Shown: piece after piece, positions 60,088-64,000 of the stretch | How positions within the stretch are numbered: position 1 is the stretch's first letter | Layout of the letters: every line of letters begins with the position of its first letter | From: Hymenobacter norwichensis DSM 15439 | GTDB taxonomy: Bacteria; Bacteroidota; Bacteroidia; Cytophagales; Hymenobacteraceae | Assembly (NCBI RefSeq): GCF_000420705.1 | Contig: NZ_ATVL01000006.1 | Span: forward strand, 372,001 to 436,000 | Reading direction: 5' to 3' | Length of the DNA stretch: 64,000 bases | Notes under the pieces: model-generated | The model's input: only the letters and a program-made list of their open reading frames with translations | What the model was told of the DNA's origin: nothing | Database searches by the model: none | Made by a program: the position numbers and the translations under genes

Positions 60088-61176
60088 GTGAGAAATACTT
60101 ATCCCGTCTGGATTCCGTGGTGGTATCGTCGGGTGGCGTGGTGGCCAGCGTGGGCCTGGCTGCTCACCGCCTGCACCCTCGATACCGAGAAAAAGGCTCC
60201 GGCTACATTGCCTACCGGGCACTACGAAGGGCAGGTAAGCTACCAAGGCACGGAGTTGCGGACGGTGCTGGATTTACGCGAAGCCCGCCCCGGTCAGCTG
60301 CAAGCCGACGTTTCTTTCCCGGATATGCCCGACCTGGATTTCACGGGCGCCAACCTGATATACACGGAACCCCAGTTGCGTTTCGACGAAGGACTGCCAA
60401 CAGGCGGCATCGACGTAACGGCTGTGCAGGAGGGTGACTTTCTGCGCGGCGTGTTTTCTCTGGACAGTGTGCGGGTGGATTTTGTGTGGGTGCGGCGGGG
60501 CCAGCCTGAAGCCCGGGCCTACCAGCAGAAGCAACTCGCGGCGCAACCCCGACTCGGGGCCCCCGCCCTTACTTTGCTGGTGCCCAACGATACAGTCAGC
60601 CAGCACAGCGCCGTGGCGTTGTTCACCGATGCTGCGCATAAAGGCGCTACTACTGCCCGCGCCGCCCAGCTAGCCCGGCAGGGCTTTCTGACTACGGTGA
60701 TTACGGTTCAGCCAACGGCCGTGCCTGATTCGGCCACGCTTCAGACGGCTGCGGCGGTGCTGGTAGCGCTACGCCGGGCGCCCGCCACCGACACCACTCG
60801 TATTGGCCTCTGGGTGAGTGGCAGCACCGCAGTGGCCGTAGCGCCTGCTGCTACATTGCCGAAACCAACGGCGGCATTTGTAGTGCTGGAAAACGTGCCT
60901 ATACCATCCAATGAAGAAGCCAAGCCGTTTCAGGTGCTTGCTAGCCAGCGGATACCCGTGCTGGCGCTGTATGCCGCCGCCGATACTTCGCTGAATGCCG
61001 CTACCAGCACCAGTCGGCTCCGGGCAGCTTTGGGGGGGCGGCGTAGTACGCTACGCACTTTCCCAAAGGCCGACGCCAACTTCCGGGTGCCCGGTAGCTT
61101 GAACTCGGAGGGAAAGTGGACTTGGCCCCAGCCGGCTTCGGGCTACGTGGAGGCCATCCGGCAGTGGCGAAAATAG
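60088..61176 (+). CDS. Lipoprotein with alpha/beta-hydrolase-like C-terminal part
   Basis: About 362 residues from GTG 60088 (MRNTYPVWIPWWYRRV), a Trp-rich signal ending in lipobox WLLTACTLD. After a beta-rich segment (GHYEGQVSYQGTELRTVLDL) comes an alpha/beta part: LTLLVPNDT, AARAAQLARQGFLTTVITV, IGLWVSGSTAVAV (degenerate nucleophile elbow) and VLALYAAADTSLNAATS. It looks like a dienelactone-hydrolase fold that has lost a clear GxSxG, so activity is doubtful. Start is uncertain (TTG 60067 is an alternative). The partner is unknown. Confidence 0.6.
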   Translation: MRNTYPVWIPWWYRRVAWWPAWAWLLTACTLDTEKKAPATLPTGHYEGQVSYQGTELRTVLDLREARPGQLQADVSFPDMPDLDFTGANLIYTEPQLRFDEGLPTGGIDVTAVQEGDFLRGVFSLDSVRVDFVWVRRGQPEARAYQQKQLAAQPRLGAPALTLLVPNDTVSQHSAVALFTDAAHKGATTARAAQLARQGFLTTVITVQPTAVPDSATLQTAAAVLVALRRAPATDTTRIGLWVSGSTAVAVAPAATLPKPTAAFVVLENVPIPSNEEAKPFQVLASQRIPVLALYAAADTSLNAATSTSRLRAALGGRRSTLRTFPKADANFRVPGSLNSEGKWTWPQPASGYVEAIRQWRK

Positions 61177-61197
61177 CGCAAGTCTATTTCTGGTACC

Positions 61198-63456
61198 CTA
61201 CAGAATTAATAGTCCCTTTTCCCGTAGCAGCAGCCAAGCCGGCGACTCCAGAAACCGCTCGAACGACTGCCCAGCCGGGAAGGAGCGGGCTACGTCTTTT
61301 ACAAGCAGCTTGGTGTCGTAGTCCTGGGTCAGGCCGGCCAGTAACTGTTGCAGCCACTCGCCTAGTGCAACAGGCACAGTCACTTCGAAGTCTTCGGCTT
61401 GCTCGTAGAACGTCAGGACGGCGCGCGGGCCTTTCTTGCCGTTTTCCTGCCGCAGTTCGGGCGCGTTGCCCAGCCAGAACAGCCGTTGGTTTTGCTTAGC
61501 AAAGTCGGGTTTGGCGGGTTCCTGCAAAGCCTGCTCAATGAGGTGGCGCGAAACCGTCGTTTTCGGCACCCGGAAATCAAACCAGAAGCTCAGCGGCTCA
61601 TGCAAGGCTACGCTGTGCAGGTAGTTATAGAGCGCCTTAGCCAAGCCCGGCCCGAATTGCTCGTGGTCGGCTCCGGTGGGGTCGTCGTGCCACAAGTCGT
61701 TCCAGGCGAAAGGGCCGGGCTCGGGGCCAATGGCTACCACCTGGTACTTCGCTGGGTTTTTGCCCACCGGTGAGTGCGCCGTCATGGAAAAGCGGTGCCA
61801 GTACCCACTCTGCACAATACCGGCCGCAAACAACTGCCGCACCACTTCCAGGCTGTCCACGGTTTCCTGGGCAGTTTCGGTGGGGAAGCCGTACATCAGG
61901 TAGGCGTGCACCATGATACCGGCCTGCGTGAAACCGTCTGTCACGCGGGCCACCTGCCCAATCGTGACGCCCTTTTCCATCAAAGCCAGCAACCTATCCG
62001 AAGCCACTTCCAGCCCGCCCGATACCGCAATGCAGCCCGAGGCGGCCAGCAGCCGACATAGGTCGGGCGTGAAGGTTTTCTCGAAGCGAATATTGCCCCA
62101 CCACGTAATGCTCACGCGCCGTTTAAGCAGCTCGATGGCCAAGTCGCGCAGGGCCAGCGGCGGGGCAGCTTCATCCACAAAGTGAAAGCCGGTCTGGCCG
62201 GTTTGAGCAATGATTTGCTCGATACGGTCTACCAGCAACGTGGCCGGCGCAGTTTCGTAGCGCGAAATATAATCCAGCGTGACGTCGCAGAACGAACAGC
62301 GCTTCCAGTAGCAGCCGTGCGCCACCGTGAGCTTGTTCCAGCGCCCGTCGCTCCAGAGGCGGTGCATGGGGTTCAGCACCTCAATCACCGACAGGTACTC
62401 GCTCAATGGCAAATCCGAATAATCAGGAGTGCCCACCTCCGGGTGCGGAATATCAGGGTGCGGGTGATTGACATACTCCACCTCGCCGGCCGCATTGCGC
62501 AGAAATGTACGTTGTAAGGTTTGAGCTGTTAGCTGCTGGGTGTTAGCTGCTGACTGTTGTTCTGCACTGTTGTTGTTGAACGAAGAGCTAACACCCAGCA
62601 GCTCTGAACTAATAGCCTCTAAAAGACGCAGCCACGGACCTTCGCCGTCGTCCAGCGTCAGGTAGTCGATGTAATCGAAAAAGCGGGGCTCCCGAATTTG
62701 GCGCAGCTCGGTGTTGGGGTAGCCACCACCCATCAACGTTTTGGTGTTCGGGCTGATTTCCTTGATGCGGCCGGCCAGCCGGAGCGCGCCGTACAGGTTG
62801 CCCGGAAACGGCACCGTGAACCCCAACACATCGGGCTGCACCCGCGCTACCAGCTCATCGGCCAGTTCCAGCAGCATGGTATCCAGTAGATTAGTCGGAG
62901 CCAATAAGGCTTCGTGCATGGCATCAAATGTGGTGGCCGACATACCTAGCTTCTCAGCGTAGCGCGAAAAGCCGAACTGCGGCCCCACGGTTTCCTTTAT
63001 TAAGTCGCCGAGGTCTTCCAGATACAGCGTGGCGAGGTGGCGGGCCTGGTCGGTGAGGCCCATACTGCCGAAGGCCGTTTCCAAATCGGCCACGTTGTCG
63101 AAGCGGCCGGCTTCGGGCAGAAACCTACTGTGGCAGATGCGTGGCGCCAGCGTGTTGTCTTTGTTTTGCAGGAACCGAATAACCGGTTCGATGGTGCTGA
63201 GGTAGCTGCGCTGGAGCCGCAGCATGCGGCGGGCATTGTCGCTGAGTTTGAAGTTGCCGGCTTCAATGGCCGCAAACACCCGGCGCAGCCCCGCCTGCGA
63301 GAACAGCTTCAGCACCAGTTCCAGCCCCAAATCTGCCTGCGTGACGTGGGTGTAGCCGCGCCCTCCCAAAAAGCCTTTCAGGTAGGCAGTGGCCGGATAC
63401 GGCGTATTCAGCTGCGTAAGCGGCGGGGTAACAAGCAGGATGCGAAGGTCAGACAC
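61198..63456 (-). CDS. B12-binding radical SAM protein
   Basis: A 752-residue protein. N-terminal cobalamin-binding region (LRILLVTPPLTQLNTPYPATAYL) and middle domain; radical SAM cluster motif VAHGCYWKRCSFCDVTLDY (Cys residues of CxxxxCxFC), then TGFHFVDEAAPPLAL, GGLEVASDRLL and AYLMYGFPTETAQETVDSL. Such enzymes carry out radical methylation or other radical steps with SAM and B12; the substrate is unknown. Between the two domains an Asn/Gln/Ser-rich insert (about 285-310) is coded by a palindromic stretch (62530-62605). Monocistronic; the 3' end is 21 bp from the convergent lipoprotein gene. Confidence 0.85.
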   Translation of the reverse strand: MSDLRILLVTPPLTQLNTPYPATAYLKGFLGGRGYTHVTQADLGLELVLKLFSQAGLRRVFAAIEAGNFKLSDNARRMLRLQRSYLSTIEPVIRFLQNKDNTLAPRICHSRFLPEAGRFDNVADLETAFGSMGLTDQARHLATLYLEDLGDLIKETVGPQFGFSRYAEKLGMSATTFDAMHEALLAPTNLLDTMLLELADELVARVQPDVLGFTVPFPGNLYGALRLAGRIKEISPNTKTLMGGGYPNTELRQIREPRFFDYIDYLTLDDGEGPWLRLLEAISSELLGVSSSFNNNSAEQQSAANTQQLTAQTLQRTFLRNAAGEVEYVNHPHPDIPHPEVGTPDYSDLPLSEYLSVIEVLNPMHRLWSDGRWNKLTVAHGCYWKRCSFCDVTLDYISRYETAPATLLVDRIEQIIAQTGQTGFHFVDEAAPPLALRDLAIELLKRRVSITWWGNIRFEKTFTPDLCRLLAASGCIAVSGGLEVASDRLLALMEKGVTIGQVARVTDGFTQAGIMVHAYLMYGFPTETAQETVDSLEVVRQLFAAGIVQSGYWHRFSMTAHSPVGKNPAKYQVVAIGPEPGPFAWNDLWHDDPTGADHEQFGPGLAKALYNYLHSVALHEPLSFWFDFRVPKTTVSRHLIEQALQEPAKPDFAKQNQRLFWLGNAPELRQENGKKGPRAVLTFYEQAEDFEVTVPVALGEWLQQLLAGLTQDYDTKLLVKDVARSFPAGQSFERFLESPAWLLLREKGLLIL
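62530..62605. repeat. In-frame palindromic insertion in the radical SAM gene
   Basis: TAGCTGCTGGGTGTTAGCT on the left pairs with AGCTAACACCCAGCAGCTC on the right (18 of 19), separated by a T/G-rich loop. It codes for the low-complexity insert (SELLGVSSS, AEQQSAANTQQL) and resembles the TAGCTG/AGTAAG-type palindromes found between genes of this genome. Confidence 0.55.
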
Positions 63457-63530
63457 GGCAGCACAACAAACGAGGCGGACCGCAAAGATACGGCTCGATG
63501 AAACGCCAAATGGTCTACTGTCGTTCCGTT

Positions 63531-64000
63531 CTACTGCCCCATCTTCATCAACGAGGGGTTCAGCCGCAAATACACCTGCGCCGAAACGGGCGTGGAGCCA
63601 TAATAGGCTTTAATGTCGGCATCGGGCCGGTACACGGTAGCTTGGGCGCCAAGCGTAAGGTCGGTGTGGGCTAGCTGCGCTACGCGGTAGTTGGCCCCCA
63701 GCGTGAGAGCGTGCACGTTGTAGTTGAGGTGGCCGGTATCGGGGGCGTTGCGGGGAATTCGTAGCTCCTCGTCAGACTTCTGCACGAATTCGTAGCGGCC
63801 GTACACGGCAGGCTTGCCGAGCTGCACGTTGGTTTCGGCTAGAACCGAGTGCGAAGCCGGGTCGGTGTGGCCGTCAGCTACGTGCTGGTTCATGCCCCAC
63901 ACCAGCGCCGAAGTGATGTACCGATAGTCGCCCCACATGTTGCTTTGGATGATGGAAGCCGTGGTGCGCTTCACGTCCTCGTCGATGTGCAGCTCCTCAG
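63531..64000 (-). CDS. Outer-membrane barrel-like protein, C-terminal part (cut by window edge)
   Basis: The reading frame runs from the right edge (open at 64000) to TAG/TAA at 63531; about 156 residues are visible and the start lies outside. Amphipathic beta-strands alternate (YRYITSALVWGMNQHV; SVLAETNVQLGKPAVYGRYEFVQ; HALTLGANYRVAQL; LTLGAQATVYRPD; VSAQVYLRLNPSL). It looks like the end of a barrel-type outer-membrane protein. The family cannot be given from this part. Confidence 0.6.
   Translation of the reverse strand, partial: EELHIDEDVKRTTASIIQSNMWGDYRYITSALVWGMNQHVADGHTDPASHSVLAETNVQLGKPAVYGRYEFVQKSDEELRIPRNAPDTGHLNYNVHALTLGANYRVAQLAHTDLTLGAQATVYRPDADIKAYYGSTPVSAQVYLRLNPSLMKMGQ

Overview
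The window looks like a chromosomal segment of a GC-rich Cytophagales bacterium, most likely Hymenobacter or a close relative. Pointers are the paired TonB-dependent receptors with carboxypeptidase-like N-domains, a type IX secretion (T9SS) C-terminal signal, LytS/LytTR two-component pairs, ECF sigma factors with membrane or FecR-like partners, promoters of the TAnnTTTG type close to starts, and few Shine-Dalgarno sites. This assignment is an inference from gene families.

Layout. 1-8.3 kb: 5' end of an acyl-CoA dehydrogenase, an exopolysaccharide export/tyrosine-kinase/phosphatase operon (Wza-, Wzc- and CpsB-like), an SDR epimerase, a TPR protein and a phosphosulfolactate synthase (ComA). 8.4-16.7 kb: a 66-bp perfect palindrome between convergent genes, a multi-PAS kinase lacking the usual His, then a run of metabolic genes (acetyltransferase, sorbosone dehydrogenase-like lipoprotein, TraB/GumN, spermidine-synthase-like, DedA, AroE). 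16.7-26.8 kb: two paralogous TonB-dependent receptors, an ABC-2 permease/ATPase pair, and a divergent LytS/LytTR pair. 26.9-36.4 kb: WrbA, ECF sigma factor with a membrane-anchored partner, two tandem paralogous lipoproteins plus a third, UvrB, esterase, SGNH hydrolase, MpaB-like oxygenase. 36.6-41 kb: a rhamnogalacturonan-lyase-like T9SS cargo protein, a truncated FecR-like anti-sigma and an ECF sigma factor. 41-46.3 kb: a Panacea-domain/two-TM-protein pair resembling a toxin-antitoxin locus, a second LytS/LytTR pair and small genes.

46.47-59.02 kb is an integrated island of about 12.5 kb inserted in a tRNA-Gly(CCC) gene. It is bounded by a 48-bp direct repeat of the tRNA 3' half. Next to the left repeat lies a tyrosine integrase, and at both ends there are matching 22-bp putative integrase arm sites. 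It carries a regulator/AAA-ATPase module resembling phage-satellite replication genes, a type III restriction-modification system in res-mod order, and, behind it, a 56-codon gene followed by a C39/papain-like protein. This last pair is the best candidate for an undescribed defence-type system here.

59.1-64 kb returns to chromosomal genes: small membrane protein, acetyltransferase, lipoprotein, a large B12-binding radical SAM protein with an apparently in-frame palindromic insertion, and the 3' part of an outer-membrane barrel protein. Short imperfect palindromes built of AGTAAGT/TAGCTG-like words recur near gene ends.
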